Shown in pieces: positions 19,077-27,695 of a stretch of DNA of 64,000 nt. The notes beneath the pieces are model-generated. The model was not told the DNA's origin. It did not search any database and saw only the letters and a program-made list of their open reading frames with translations. Each line of letters opens with the position of its first letter. Position 1 is the stretch's first letter. The position numbers were made by a program, and so were the translations under genes. The DNA comes from Clostridia bacterium (lineage in GTDB: Bacteria > Bacillota > DAOUPZ01). The stretch lies in NCBI GenBank assembly GCA_030625885.1, contig DAOUPZ010000012.1, forward strand, positions 43,216 to 107,215, written 5' to 3'.

Positions 19077-20045
19077 TTATTTTTTAAATATATTAATTGA
19101 ACCTAAAGCGTCGGTATAATCATCTAATGATTCATCATAATTTTCATATAGTGAAACGCCTATATCATCTCTAGTGTTATTTAAGTTGTATCTTCCTCCA
19201 TAAATCGACATATCAAAATCCACACCAAAAAAGCTTTTTTTAGCACTGTCTTTAATATTAGTGTACGCATCATTCGGCTCAATTCTTATGGAATCTATAG
19301 TTGGTTCACCATAAGGGGATACTGATAACGTAACGTTATATCCTAAAGGTTCATTATATATGTGAAAATACGGTTCGCCTTCCATTTCACCATACTCTAT
19401 TTCTACATTCGCGAAGTGATTGCAGTTATTAAACTCATCTTCTGTCATCCCCATATAGCCTATGAATAACTCTACAGCATCGTCATAACTTGAAGGTAAT
19501 TTATCTTTTTCATCAATTTTTGCTATCAACTTTTGCTCATCAGGGTCTTCTGAAACATAACACTCGTCTGTCATAAGATGATACGTATGCTCTCTCATAC
19601 CACTATCAAAAAACGATATGATAAACATCTCTCCCACTACAGCACTTCTATGTATAACCAGTTCTGTATCTTTTAGGCTTTCAAATTCTTTAATAGGCAT
19701 GTAATTCCCTTCTGTAAACCATTCGGCAAATCCAATCTTAACGTCTTTAACCTCCCCAAATAGTGCAATCCGATCAGTCGCCCCAATCTTAAAATGGTGG
19801 TCATAAGGATTTTCGTTACAGTCTATCTCTATCTGCTCAAGTCTCTCAAGCCCTTCTCCTTCATAATTCAGGATTGCCATGTTGACAGGGCCTACAACCT
19901 CTTTTAGCTTTTGCTCCGCCTCCATTTCTGCTCTTATCTCAGCTTTTAGCTCTTCTTCTGTTTTTTGGCTTGTTGTTTGCTGTTCACAGCCTACTACTGC
20001 TAAAGCAAACATTAAAGTTAAAATTAATGTAATAATTTTTCTCAT
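19077..20045 (-). CDS. Lipoprotein, first of a pair
   Basis: The 322-residue product has a lipobox AVVGC (Cys20) and the same TTSQKTEEEL helical linker as the downstream gene, followed by a larger domain ending in short beta-type repeats (FFGVDFDMSIYGGRYN near 265). The extracellular location is clear; the function is not. It starts at ATG 20045 behind a GGGGGG-type ribosome site. The two genes form one transcription unit ending at the hairpin at 18192. Confidence 0.8.
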   Translation of the reverse strand: MRKIITLILTLMFALAVVGCEQQTTSQKTEEELKAEIRAEMEAEQKLKEVVGPVNMAILNYEGEGLERLEQIEIDCNENPYDHHFKIGATDRIALFGEVKDVKIGFAEWFTEGNYMPIKEFESLKDTELVIHRSAVVGEMFIISFFDSGMREHTYHLMTDECYVSEDPDEQKLIAKIDEKDKLPSSYDDAVELFIGYMGMTEDEFNNCNHFANVEIEYGEMEGEPYFHIYNEPLGYNVTLSVSPYGEPTIDSIRIEPNDAYTNIKDSAKKSFFGVDFDMSIYGGRYNLNNTRDDIGVSLYENYDESLDDYTDALGSINIFKK

Positions 20046-20213
20046 AAAAGTCCCCCCTATTAAGTTTATATTTTTAACTTATTATATTAATAATACCAAC
20101 TTTTAACTAAATATCCAAGCATTTTTACAAAATTCGACACATCATCTCTATGTTTTTCTCTATGATATTTCAAATTGCTTTTAACAATTTTATTGATATT
20201 CAACCACTAAAAA

Positions 20214-20245
20214 GCACATGAGGTATGATTACATACCTCATGTGC
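20214..20245 (-). terminator. Terminator of yjdF
   Basis: Perfect 14-base arms GCACATGAGGTATG / CATACCTCATGTGC with a 4-base loop and a T-run on the minus strand, seven bases past the yjdF stop. Confidence 0.9.
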
Positions 20246-20251
20246 AAAAAA

Positions 20252-20659
20252 TTAATGCCCTTTTTTCTTTCGCTTCTTCTTTTGTTGTTTTCTTAAAAAT
20301 TCTTCATCTTTCTCCAGTTCTTTTCTTTCTTTGGATATCTTTTTTCTTTCAATTTTGTTTGCTTCTCTCTCAAGCCTCATTACTTCTTGTGCTTTCGTCG
20401 AAACACCTTCACTAGATTCAAGCTTTTTAATTTTTCTTTGCAACCGCTTAGGGTTAATCTTTTTTACAACTTCCTTTTGGACTTTTATGGGCCTGCTAAA
20501 TTTCAAATGATAATAATGTTTCAAAACAAAATCATATACCTCATAGTCTTTTGGTTCCGATCCAAAAATCACCCTACACGTTTCTAAAAAACCATTATCA
20601 CACTGTTCGAATACACCAACCCAAAATGGATCTTCAAAAAAAACGGTTAATTTGCTCAC
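20252..20659 (-). CDS. yjdF: YjdF family protein (DUF2992)
   Basis: The 135-residue protein matches YjdF: N-terminal SKLTVFFEDPFWVGVFE, then a central FGSEPKDYEVYDFVLKHY segment and a very basic, coiled-coil C-terminus rich in Lys/Arg/Glu. The start is taken as GTG 20659, because AGGAGG stands 7 nt before it. The ATG two codons earlier (20665) is only one base from the ribosome site. The family's function is unknown, but its mRNA typically carries the yjdF RNA motif, which senses azaaromatic compounds. A matching leader structure is present here. Confidence 0.88.
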   Translation of the reverse strand: MSKLTVFFEDPFWVGVFEQCDNGFLETCRVIFGSEPKDYEVYDFVLKHYYHLKFSRPIKVQKEVVKKINPKRLQRKIKKLESSEGVSTKAQEVMRLEREANKIERKKISKERKELEKDEEFLRKQQKKKRKKKGH

Positions 20660-20760
20660 TACCATTCCTCCTGTCTTATTAGCTTATGACAGAGAATGGA
20701 CAACCCCAGGAGGGCAGGTTACTGACAGATATAATCTGCATCCGGACTACCAACCGGATT
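20660..20760 (-). promoter_or_regulatory. Probable yjdF-motif riboswitch
   Basis: On the minus strand the leader folds into an ATCCGG/CCGGAT hairpin (20739-20759). A CAGAT/ATCTG hairpin inside a GCAG/CTGC stem (20715-20740) follows. A CCTCCTG segment (20709-20715) is exactly complementary to CAGGAGG, the Shine-Dalgarno of yjdF. Ligand-controlled release of the ribosome site is the known mode of yjdF RNAs. The assignment rests on context and this pairing; I could not score it against a covariance model. Confidence 0.65.
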
Positions 20761-20906
20761 GTGTTTTTATCTCAAAGCTATTATACTTTTCACATATTAC
20801 CATAATTATCATAATAAATAAAGGTAAATTCCTTATCAAAGTTTCTTTCTTTATGTGTCTACTATAAGATGTTTATACTAAACTGTCCCATTGTCTTTTT
20901 TTGTAT

Positions 20907-22352
20907 TTACATATCCACTTTACTTACCTTGCGAAGTCTGCCTTTAATAGGTGTCTTTTGTAACGCCTGAAAAACTGACTCCCCTTTATTATTTAAAATT
21001 TCTACAAAGGTAGATACATCCACTATATTGATGATCCCTATATCTGCCGCTGTCATACCTTTAATATTACAAAGTGTACCTACAATGTCTACTGGTCTCA
21101 TCTTTGTTTTCTTACCTGCATTGATATGCAATTTCATAATTTCCTTGCTTAGTTGTGCGCCTTTTGATTTTTTAATTTCAGGTGTCGTATTTATTTTTTC
21201 AACAAATTCCTGTTTGGAACGATTCACAGTTTCTTTCTTGGGTCTTTCTTTCAAAAGAATCTCTTTACCGATATATTGATGTATATCATTTAAAAAATTA
21301 CTTTCATGTTGTGTTACAAAAGTAATTGCTTTACCCTCCCTGTTTATACGTCCAGTTCTTCCTATCCTATGAACATAGCTTTCTCTATCTTGTGGTATAT
21401 CATAATTGATTACAAGCGAAATATTATCTATGTCTATTCCTCTGGCTGCAACATCTGTAGCTACTAAGTATCTAAAATAACCTTGTTTGAAATCATTCAT
21501 TACTCTTAACCTATCACGTTGTTCCATTCCACCATGAATCTTCTCACAAATATACTTCAGATTTGCCAGCTCATTATAAACCGCCTCCACCTTCTGCTTT
21601 GTATTGCAAAATATCATACAACGATCTGGGTTTTCTACTATCGTTATATCTCTTAAAAGTTTTATCTTATCTCTTTGATCTACAGTATATCTTTCTTGAC
21701 ATATTCTGTCTGCCGCTAAATTTTGCTCTTCTATTTCAACGGGTATAGGTTCTTTCATGTATTTGTTACATAAAGCCTCTATGCCTCTGGGCATTGTAGC
21801 TGACAATAACATCGTCACACGTTCTTTTGACAAGCTGCTTATTATGGTCTCTATTTGCTTTATAAATCCCATATTAAGCATTTCATCAGCTTCATCTATT
21901 ACAAGGTATTTTATTTTTGAGGTATCAAATGTCCCTCTTTCGATATGATCTATAATACGACCCGGTGTACCAACCACCACATGTGTTTTTTGTTTAAGTT
22001 CCTTTTCTTGATTATAGAAAGGAGCCTTCCCATAAATTGCAGATACTTTAAGCCTTTTAAACCTACCTATATTAAAGATATCTTCTTTGACCTGGATAGC
22101 AAGTTCTCTTGTTGGTGCAATCACTAATGCTTGAGGTTTATTTTCATTCCAATCTACTAATTCACAAATAGGAATGGCATATGCTGCAGTCTTTCCGCTT
22201 CCAGTTTGGGACTTTACTATTATATCTTTTTGCTCTAATACAGCTGGTATAACCTGTTGTTGGACTTTTGTAGGGTTCTTAAAATTTAACATACTAATTG
22301 CTTTTAATAACTCACTGCTTAGTTGATAATCATTAAAATTTGCTTTTATCAT
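20907..22352 (-). CDS. dbpA: ATP-dependent RNA helicase DbpA
   Basis: The 481-residue DEAD-box helicase has all motifs in order: Q-motif region PTKVQQ near 28, SQTGSGKTAAY (I) near 52, PTRELA (Ia), GTPGR (Ib), DEAD (II) near 155, SAT (III), ATDVAARGID (V) and HRIGRTGR (VI). The C-terminal 75 residues (MRPVDIVGTLCNIKG to the end) are the DbpA RNA-binding domain, which targets hairpin 92 of 23S rRNA. The length and ending match Bacillus YxiN/DbpA. The role is in 50S ribosomal subunit assembly. Confidence 0.95.
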   Translation of the reverse strand: MIKANFNDYQLSSELLKAISMLNFKNPTKVQQQVIPAVLEQKDIIVKSQTGSGKTAAYAIPICELVDWNENKPQALVIAPTRELAIQVKEDIFNIGRFKRLKVSAIYGKAPFYNQEKELKQKTHVVVGTPGRIIDHIERGTFDTSKIKYLVIDEADEMLNMGFIKQIETIISSLSKERVTMLLSATMPRGIEALCNKYMKEPIPVEIEEQNLAADRICQERYTVDQRDKIKLLRDITIVENPDRCMIFCNTKQKVEAVYNELANLKYICEKIHGGMEQRDRLRVMNDFKQGYFRYLVATDVAARGIDIDNISLVINYDIPQDRESYVHRIGRTGRINREGKAITFVTQHESNFLNDIHQYIGKEILLKERPKKETVNRSKQEFVEKINTTPEIKKSKGAQLSKEIMKLHINAGKKTKMRPVDIVGTLCNIKGMTAADIGIINIVDVSTFVEILNNKGESVFQALQKTPIKGRLRKVSKVDM

Positions 22353-22659
22353 TTAATCATCTCTTTCTTTAATATTTCTATTGAAATTATTCTTAGCCAA
22401 ATATATTTCATTATGTTTCCACATTCAACGGTACACCTATTTCCTGTGTACGAAAAGGCCAAAAGAGCCAAGGTTGAAAAAGTAGTTTTTACCGGTTTAG
22501 AGCATAAAAAATCACCAGTCATACTAACTTCTATAACTGGTATTGTATCGTTTAGCTTAATATTTTTTTATTAACTGTCATGCAAAGCTTATAAATTGAT
22601 TAGGACACGCTTACAACCCTGTTCTATATTTCCTTACAAATAGTGAACGTCACGCCGTA
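22353..22659. other. Intergenic region
   Basis: Contains the start-side leader of dbpA and a short plus-strand frame (about 22410-22574) with no ribosome site and no recognisable product. I see no clear terminator or repeat. Confidence 0.3.
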
Positions 22660-23187
22660 TTAACGCCTATATTTTATCGCTAATCCTTTTAGAAAATTCC
22701 TAGCGTATTTATCACCACACTCTTTATAATGCTTATGCCCTTCTTTTCTAAATAAAGCACTTAATTCTCCTTTTGTTACAACAACGCCCGCTTCTTCTAA
22801 TATATCAAGCACATCCTCACTTGTTAAAGATAGGGCTATTTTCAATTTCTTTAGCATGACATTATTAACACTTCCGCTAGCCTTTATAGATTGTGCTGCT
22901 CTTTCAGGTTGTCCTGGTTTTGGATCTTGTTTCCCTCTTTTAAATATAATAAGGCCATTTAAAAATGACTCTAACGTCATATTATTACATTTTATATTCT
23001 CCTCTTTTTCTTCTATATCATCCCGAACGTCCATTTCCTCATTATAACTATTCCTTGATTTTATGAGCATCTTCCGTACTTCTTCTTTTGTTACATCAAT
23101 ACCTCCAAGTTTAAATATCTCTATCATATCTGAATTTTTTATATCTAGAGCGTATCTTAATCTAATTAATCTATCATTATTATCCAT
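22660..23187 (-). CDS. YehS-type DUF1456 protein
   Basis: The 175-residue protein consists of two copies of a helical DUF1456 unit. The first is RLIRLRYALDIKNSDMIEIF (4-23) and the second KLKIALSLTSEDVLDILE (about 115-132), each followed by a (V)TKEE/TKGE helix and then a FL(K/N)GL ending. The tandem architecture is characteristic of YehS. The function is unknown. The start ATG has AGGAGG 7 nt upstream. Confidence 0.85.
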   Translation of the reverse strand: MDNNDRLIRLRYALDIKNSDMIEIFKLGGIDVTKEEVRKMLIKSRNSYNEEMDVRDDIEEKEENIKCNNMTLESFLNGLIIFKRGKQDPKPGQPERAAQSIKASGSVNNVMLKKLKIALSLTSEDVLDILEEAGVVVTKGELSALFRKEGHKHYKECGDKYARNFLKGLAIKYRR

Positions 23188-23278
23188 TGATAAACCTCCT
23201 GAAACCTTTTTTAATATACTTTTATTATACCATATTATTTCTCATATTATTAATACTGGTATTTTTCTTTGCCTTTAT

Positions 23279-23485
23279 TTATTGATCTTTTGCGATAATC
23301 TGGTTCAATTTCAAGAGTAGCTCTTTGGAATCAAGATGATACGCTTGTGCAATTTCTGCAAGAGAATCAAACAAATGGTTACACATCATACATTTCCCTA
23401 TCATTTCATCATAACTGCTGAATACTGATTCTGTTTGAGGATAAGTTTCTACAATATCTAAAATTCTCATTTCCTCTGTTATCAA
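23279..23485 (-). CDS. DUF1858-like redox-disulfide small protein
   Basis: The 68-residue protein has the N-terminal helical part of ScdA-type DUF1858 domains (ILDIVETYPQTESVF) and a CMMC pair in GKCMMCNHLF, as in the small redox-disulfide proteins associated with hybrid cluster proteins. The start is TTG 23485, 9 nt after AAAGGAG. The role is likely redox or nitrosative-stress related, inferred from the family only. Confidence 0.7.
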   Translation of the reverse strand: MITEEMRILDIVETYPQTESVFSSYDEMIGKCMMCNHLFDSLAEIAQAYHLDSKELLLKLNQIIAKDQ

Positions 23486-23567
23486 AATTAAATTCTCCTT
23501 TCATTGATAGGGTTCTCTTTTGCCAGAATAAAGCAAAAGACTCCCCTTTTTGTTTCTTCTATCCTCC

Positions 23568-24212
23568 CTACATCTCTCTCGTTTTTTGGGTCCCCAAAAT
23601 AGCCATAGCTTCTTTATATTCTGGACATAATTTGCCAACCAAACGCCAAAAAGAACGGTCATGATTCATATGTTTTAAATGACAAAGCTCATGAACGACC
23701 ACATAGTCAATGACAGTGAGCGGAAAAATTATCAATTTCCAGTTGAAGGTCAAGTGCCGCTCCGAACTACAACTTCCCCATTTTGTACGACTATTTTCTA
23801 TGGTAAACGATCGATATTTTACTTTAAAATGTGTTTGATATAATTTCAGTCTTTGTCCAATCAATTTGCGACTCGCTTTTACATAAAACGATTTGAATGC
23901 GTCAGTAAAATCTATTTCTCCAGCTTCAGGACTCGTGCAAATAAAGGCTTTACCATCCCATCGAATAGTAATCTTTGTTGTTGATGTGTCCACTGTTGCA
24001 TACAAAGGATACGGTTTTCCGAGATAGTAATAGTGACTATGAGGTTGTTGGATCATGTGTGTACTCCTTCCATTTAAAATATTCTTCATTATATCATTGT
24101 CCACCTTGAAAGTAACCATTTTCAATGGATTTCTGTCAATTTTACATTCACCGTTTTTTATATCCACCTTAAGTTTTAAATCAATTGATATGTACAAATC
24201 ACCAAAATACAC
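23568..24212 (-). CDS. YgjP-like zinc metallopeptidase domain protein (DUF45)
   Basis: The product of up to 214 residues has the family core RTKWGSCSS (about 145), LIIFPLTVIDYVVVHELCHL with the HExxH zinc motif, and MNHDRSFW supplying the third ligand region. This is the WLM/YgjP-like fold; substrates are unknown. The GTG at 24212 has no good ribosome site, so translation may begin further in. It is divergent from the ATP-grasp/Mur-ligase operon and shares its palindromic upstream region. Confidence 0.82.
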   Translation of the reverse strand: MYFGDLYISIDLKLKVDIKNGECKIDRNPLKMVTFKVDNDIMKNILNGRSTHMIQQPHSHYYYLGKPYPLYATVDTSTTKITIRWDGKAFICTSPEAGEIDFTDAFKSFYVKASRKLIGQRLKLYQTHFKVKYRSFTIENSRTKWGSCSSERHLTFNWKLIIFPLTVIDYVVVHELCHLKHMNHDRSFWRLVGKLCPEYKEAMAILGTQKTREM

Positions 24213-24221
24213 CAGCTACAT

Positions 24222-24284
24222 ATAATGTTATATGTAAAATAATGCTATATATAATATTATATGTAATATTTTATGTAACATTAT
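24222..24284. promoter_or_regulatory. Long imperfect inverted repeat between divergent genes
   Basis: Nested arms ATAATGTTA/TAACATTAT (24222-24230, 24276-24284) and TAAAATA/TATTTTA (24235-24241, 24267-24273) surround an AT-only centre. The site lies 27-80 bp upstream of the ATP-grasp/Mur-ligase operon and is a good candidate for a dimeric repressor site. Confidence 0.45.
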
Positions 24285-24310
24285 GGTATCCATTGAATTA
24301 AGAGGTGATG

Positions 24311-25390
24311 ATAATGACATTAATTGGGATGTTGCACCATCGAAAGTATCCAGATAAAGTAACAAAAGCCTATGCTTATGCTGCAGTAGCTAAAGCTGAA
24401 GGTGCGGAATTACTGTATTTTTCTCCCAAAAAAGTAGATTTTGAAAAAAAGAAAATAAATGGCTATATCTATAAAAATGGAAACTGGGAAGAAATAGAGA
24501 GTTCTTTCCCTAATGTCATTTATAATACAGGAAGCCCTGTAAAATTAGCACATTCAAGTGAAATCATTGCTAAGCTAAAAAAGGATATCCCATTTACTAC
24601 TAATTCTATCGGAAATAAAATGAAGGTCTATAACCGGCTAAAAGCCGCAAATAAATTTACACAATATCTCATTCCATCCCATTATATATATTCATCAAGA
24701 CAGTTTTTTGAGGTTTTTAACTATTACAAAAAAATCGTATTTAAACCCGTTAATGGTCATAAAGGTGAGGGCATCCTATTCATTGAAAGAATTAGAGACA
24801 ATTTTAACTTGCTAATTAATACCAATAATTACACATACACCTGGGATGAACTTAAAAAATATATCTCTAGTAAACTACGCGAAGAATTATATCTTATACA
24901 GCCTTATATTAACTGTAAAACCAAAACAGGTCTTCCTTATGATTATCGATTGCATGTGCAGAAGAATGGTCAAGGCAAATGGGTCATTACTAAGATTTAT
25001 CCTAGAATTGGTCCTCCCGGAAGCATCGTCTCTAATATCAATAGCGGCGGTTCAACGAATTATTTGGTACCCTTTTTAAAACAAGAGTTTGGTGATGAAT
25101 ATTATAATATCAAACGATATCTGGAAATTTTTTCTCTTCAACTTGCAACACATATGGATGATATTCAACAAAATCACTTTTCAGAAACCATTGACGAGTT
25201 AGGAATTGATGTTGGTATGGATGACACAGGAAAGATTTGGATATATGAGGTTAACTGGCGTCCTGGATGCCCGCCGACCTTTTATCTAGAGCTTGATACC
25301 GTGAGATATATGATAAAATATGCCCTATTTTTATCAAAGTCATCTAAAATTAATGAAGCTGTTAATCAATGTTCAAATGGAGGTGATTAG
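24311..25390 (+). CDS. YheC/YheD-family ATP-grasp protein
   Basis: The 359-residue protein belongs to the YheC/D family of ATP-grasp enzymes known from spore-coat-associated Bacillus proteins. It begins TLIGMLHHRKYP. The ATP-grasp core is seen as FKPVNGHKGEGI (about 152), YLIQPYI (about 197), YDYRLHVQK (about 213), and the metal-binding end WIYEVNWRPGCPP (about 315). ATP-grasp enzymes join a carboxylate to an amine through an acyl phosphate. The start ATG 24311 has AGAGGTGA upstream; an in-frame ATG at 24305 overlaps it. The stop codon directly abuts the next gene's start, so the two are translationally coupled. The specific substrate is unknown. Confidence 0.85.
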   Translation: MMTLIGMLHHRKYPDKVTKAYAYAAVAKAEGAELLYFSPKKVDFEKKKINGYIYKNGNWEEIESSFPNVIYNTGSPVKLAHSSEIIAKLKKDIPFTTNSIGNKMKVYNRLKAANKFTQYLIPSHYIYSSRQFFEVFNYYKKIVFKPVNGHKGEGILFIERIRDNFNLLINTNNYTYTWDELKKYISSKLREELYLIQPYINCKTKTGLPYDYRLHVQKNGQGKWVITKIYPRIGPPGSIVSNINSGGSTNYLVPFLKQEFGDEYYNIKRYLEIFSLQLATHMDDIQQNHFSETIDELGIDVGMDDTGKIWIYEVNWRPGCPPTFYLELDTVRYMIKYALFLSKSSKINEAVNQCSNGGD

Positions 25391-26497
25391 ATGGATTTTA
25401 ATTATGATAAACCGATTATCGCTATTACCGGAAGTGCGGGGAAAACCATGGTGAAAACTTTAACCGCTGCAATTTTAAGGGAACGATGGATTGTGTTCGA
25501 ACCCAATCATTATAACAATACATTCCAAAAAACTGAGGAACACGCAAAACAAATAAACTTCACTCACCGTGCGGCGGTATTGGAATACGGTATGGCCTTC
25601 CCTGGTGCTATTACAGAGCACTGTAAATTTATCCAACCCAATATGGGAATTATAACCAATGTCGGGCTCGCTCATATCGGTAATTTTGAAGGTAAAGTTG
25701 AACTTTTGGCAGCCGCTAAATCAGAATTGATTAAAGGTATGAATCCAACGGGTACTTTATTTATTAACGCAGATGATGAGAATTCTAAACTGCTTCATAC
25801 ACATGACTTTAAAGGAAAGATCATTACAGTGGGAATAGAATCCCATGCGAGTTACGAAGCCAGAAAAATAGAAAATTCCGAAACTGGAATGACTTTTGTT
25901 ATTACACTTGAAGGTAAAGAACATCTATTCTTTATTCCTATTTTTGGCAAACATAATATTTATAACGCTTTGTTTGCTATAGCCGTTTCCCATCAGTTAG
26001 GATTCTTACCATCAGATATGCAAACTGCACTTAAAAATATGACAACTCCCGAACATAGATTGAATGTTATTCGATTGAAAAATGACATTACGGTTATTGA
26101 CGACACAGTGCATTCTCATCCACCAGCAGTCAAGGCAGCTATTGATGTTTTGGAAGACCTAGGTAAAAAGCAAAAAATTGCTATTCTCGGTAGTATGTCC
26201 GAGCTAGGGGAAAAACAAAATGAATATCACGAAGATATCGGTAGATATATCGCATCTAAAAATATCGACTTTCTCTATACTCATGGAAATATTTCAATAA
26301 ATATGGGTATAGGTGCAATAAATGCCGGTTTCCCCGCCAATAAAGTAAGACATAAAACACGTTTATATAGAAAAGTACTACTACGTGAAGTCGTAGCGTT
26401 AATCGAACCCGGATCAACTATTCTGGTAAAAGGCTATAGTCGATTAAAAATGTATGAAATAGTAAGTTATTTATGTAATTATTACAAAATCGAATAA
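25391..26497 (+). CDS. MurF-like ligase lacking the N-terminal UDP-binding domain (copy 1)
   Basis: The 368-residue protein has the Mur-ligase central domain from the very start: P-loop TGSAGKT at 13-19, LEYGMAFPGAI, ITNVGLAHIGNFEG, AAAKSELIKGM, NADDENS, and the C-terminal-domain motif DDTVHSHPP that parallels MurF DDSYNANP. True MurF is about 450 residues with an extra N-terminal UDP-MurNAc-peptide-binding domain. Its absence points to another amide-forming ligase, as in cyanophycin synthetase or PgsB, where a Mur-ligase module extends a peptide. It starts at ATG directly after the ATP-grasp gene. A near-identical copy follows. Confidence 0.85.
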   Translation: MDFNYDKPIIAITGSAGKTMVKTLTAAILRERWIVFEPNHYNNTFQKTEEHAKQINFTHRAAVLEYGMAFPGAITEHCKFIQPNMGIITNVGLAHIGNFEGKVELLAAAKSELIKGMNPTGTLFINADDENSKLLHTHDFKGKIITVGIESHASYEARKIENSETGMTFVITLEGKEHLFFIPIFGKHNIYNALFAIAVSHQLGFLPSDMQTALKNMTTPEHRLNVIRLKNDITVIDDTVHSHPPAVKAAIDVLEDLGKKQKIAILGSMSELGEKQNEYHEDIGRYIASKNIDFLYTHGNISINMGIGAINAGFPANKVRHKTRLYRKVLLREVVALIEPGSTILVKGYSRLKMYEIVSYLCNYYKIE

Positions 26498-26554
26498 TTT
26501 ATAGAATCATAGTTTAATAGAAATTATAAGCCAAACTCGAAAGGAGGTAATGAG

Positions 26555-27661
26555 TTGGATTTTAATTATAATAAACCGATTATCGCTATTACAGGAAGCG
26601 CGGGAAAAACGATGGTAAAAACAATGACTTCATCAATTCTAAGGGAAAGATGGGTACTATTTGAATCAAAAGATTATTATAATACATTCCAACATACTCA
26701 AGAACACGCAAAGCAAATAAGTTGTATTCACCGTGCAGTCGTTCTCGAATACGGTATGGCCTTCCCCGGTGCTATTACAGAGCACTGTAAATTCGTTCAA
26801 CCCAATATGGGAATTATAACCAATGTCGGGCTCGCTCATATCGGTAATTTTGAAGGTAAAGTTGAACTTTTGGCAGCCGCTAAATCAGAATTGATTAAAG
26901 GTATGAATCCGACGGGTACTTTGTTTACTAATAACGATGATGAAAATTCTAAACTGCTTCATACCAGTGATTTTAAAGGGAAGATTATTACTATAGGAAT
27001 AGAATCAGAAGCGGATTATCAAGCCAGAAGAATGGAATTTTCAGAAGATGAAACGATATTCACCGTCACCCTTGATGAAAACGAATATTCATTTTCTATT
27101 CCAGTTGTTGGTTATCACAATGTATATAATGCCTTGTTCGCTATAGCCATCTCTCATCAGTTGGGATTCTTACCTTTAGAAATTCAAACTGGACTGAAAA
27201 ATATAAAGAAACCAAATCATAGATTAGATGTTCGGCGCTTGAAAGATGGGATAACCGTTATTGATGATACCGTTCATGCTCATCCCCCAGCAATGAAAGC
27301 TGCAATTGATGTTCTTCTTTCTCTCAAAGGCAGCAAGAAAATTGCAATTTTAGGTACAATGCCTGAGATTGGACCGAATTCAAAAAAATATCATGAAGAT
27401 ATCGGACGTTATGTCGCATCCCATAAAATTGACTTCCTTTATACTTATGGCGGTTATTCGGTAAATATTGGTATTGGCGCAATAGCTGCCCATTATCCAC
27501 AAGAAAAAGTTAAACATATAACTGTCTCACAAATAGAAATGTTATATGAAAATTTGGTGAAGACCATCGAACCAGGTAATATTATTTTGGTAAAAGGAGC
27601 TAGTGGTTTAAATATGTATGATATCGTTCGTTTTCTATGTAAGTATTATAAAATCGAGTGA
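26555..27661 (+). CDS. MurF-like ligase lacking the N-terminal UDP-binding domain (copy 2)
   Basis: This 368-residue paralog of the preceding gene has the same length and all the same motifs (TGSAGKT at 13-19, LEYGMAFPGAI, ITNVGLAHIGNFEG, DDTVHAHPP). It starts with TTG 26555, 7 nt after AAGGAGG. The two copies share a block of 113 identical bases (25634-25746 and 26798-26910) while flanking parts differ clearly, suggesting recent gene conversion. Two paralogs of one ligase in a row suggest two successive, similar condensation steps or a heteromeric enzyme. Confidence 0.85.
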   Translation: MDFNYNKPIIAITGSAGKTMVKTMTSSILRERWVLFESKDYYNTFQHTQEHAKQISCIHRAVVLEYGMAFPGAITEHCKFVQPNMGIITNVGLAHIGNFEGKVELLAAAKSELIKGMNPTGTLFTNNDDENSKLLHTSDFKGKIITIGIESEADYQARRMEFSEDETIFTVTLDENEYSFSIPVVGYHNVYNALFAIAISHQLGFLPLEIQTGLKNIKKPNHRLDVRRLKDGITVIDDTVHAHPPAMKAAIDVLLSLKGSKKIAILGTMPEIGPNSKKYHEDIGRYVASHKIDFLYTYGGYSVNIGIGAIAAHYPQEKVKHITVSQIEMLYENLVKTIEPGNIILVKGASGLNMYDIVRFLCKYYKIE

Positions 27662-27695
27662 TTAAAAAAATTATATCTAAAAGGAGATTTGTGAG

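Noticed and set aside
22323..22574. An 83-codon plus-strand open frame
   Set aside because: It overlaps the start of dbpA, lacks a ribosome site and resembles no family I know.
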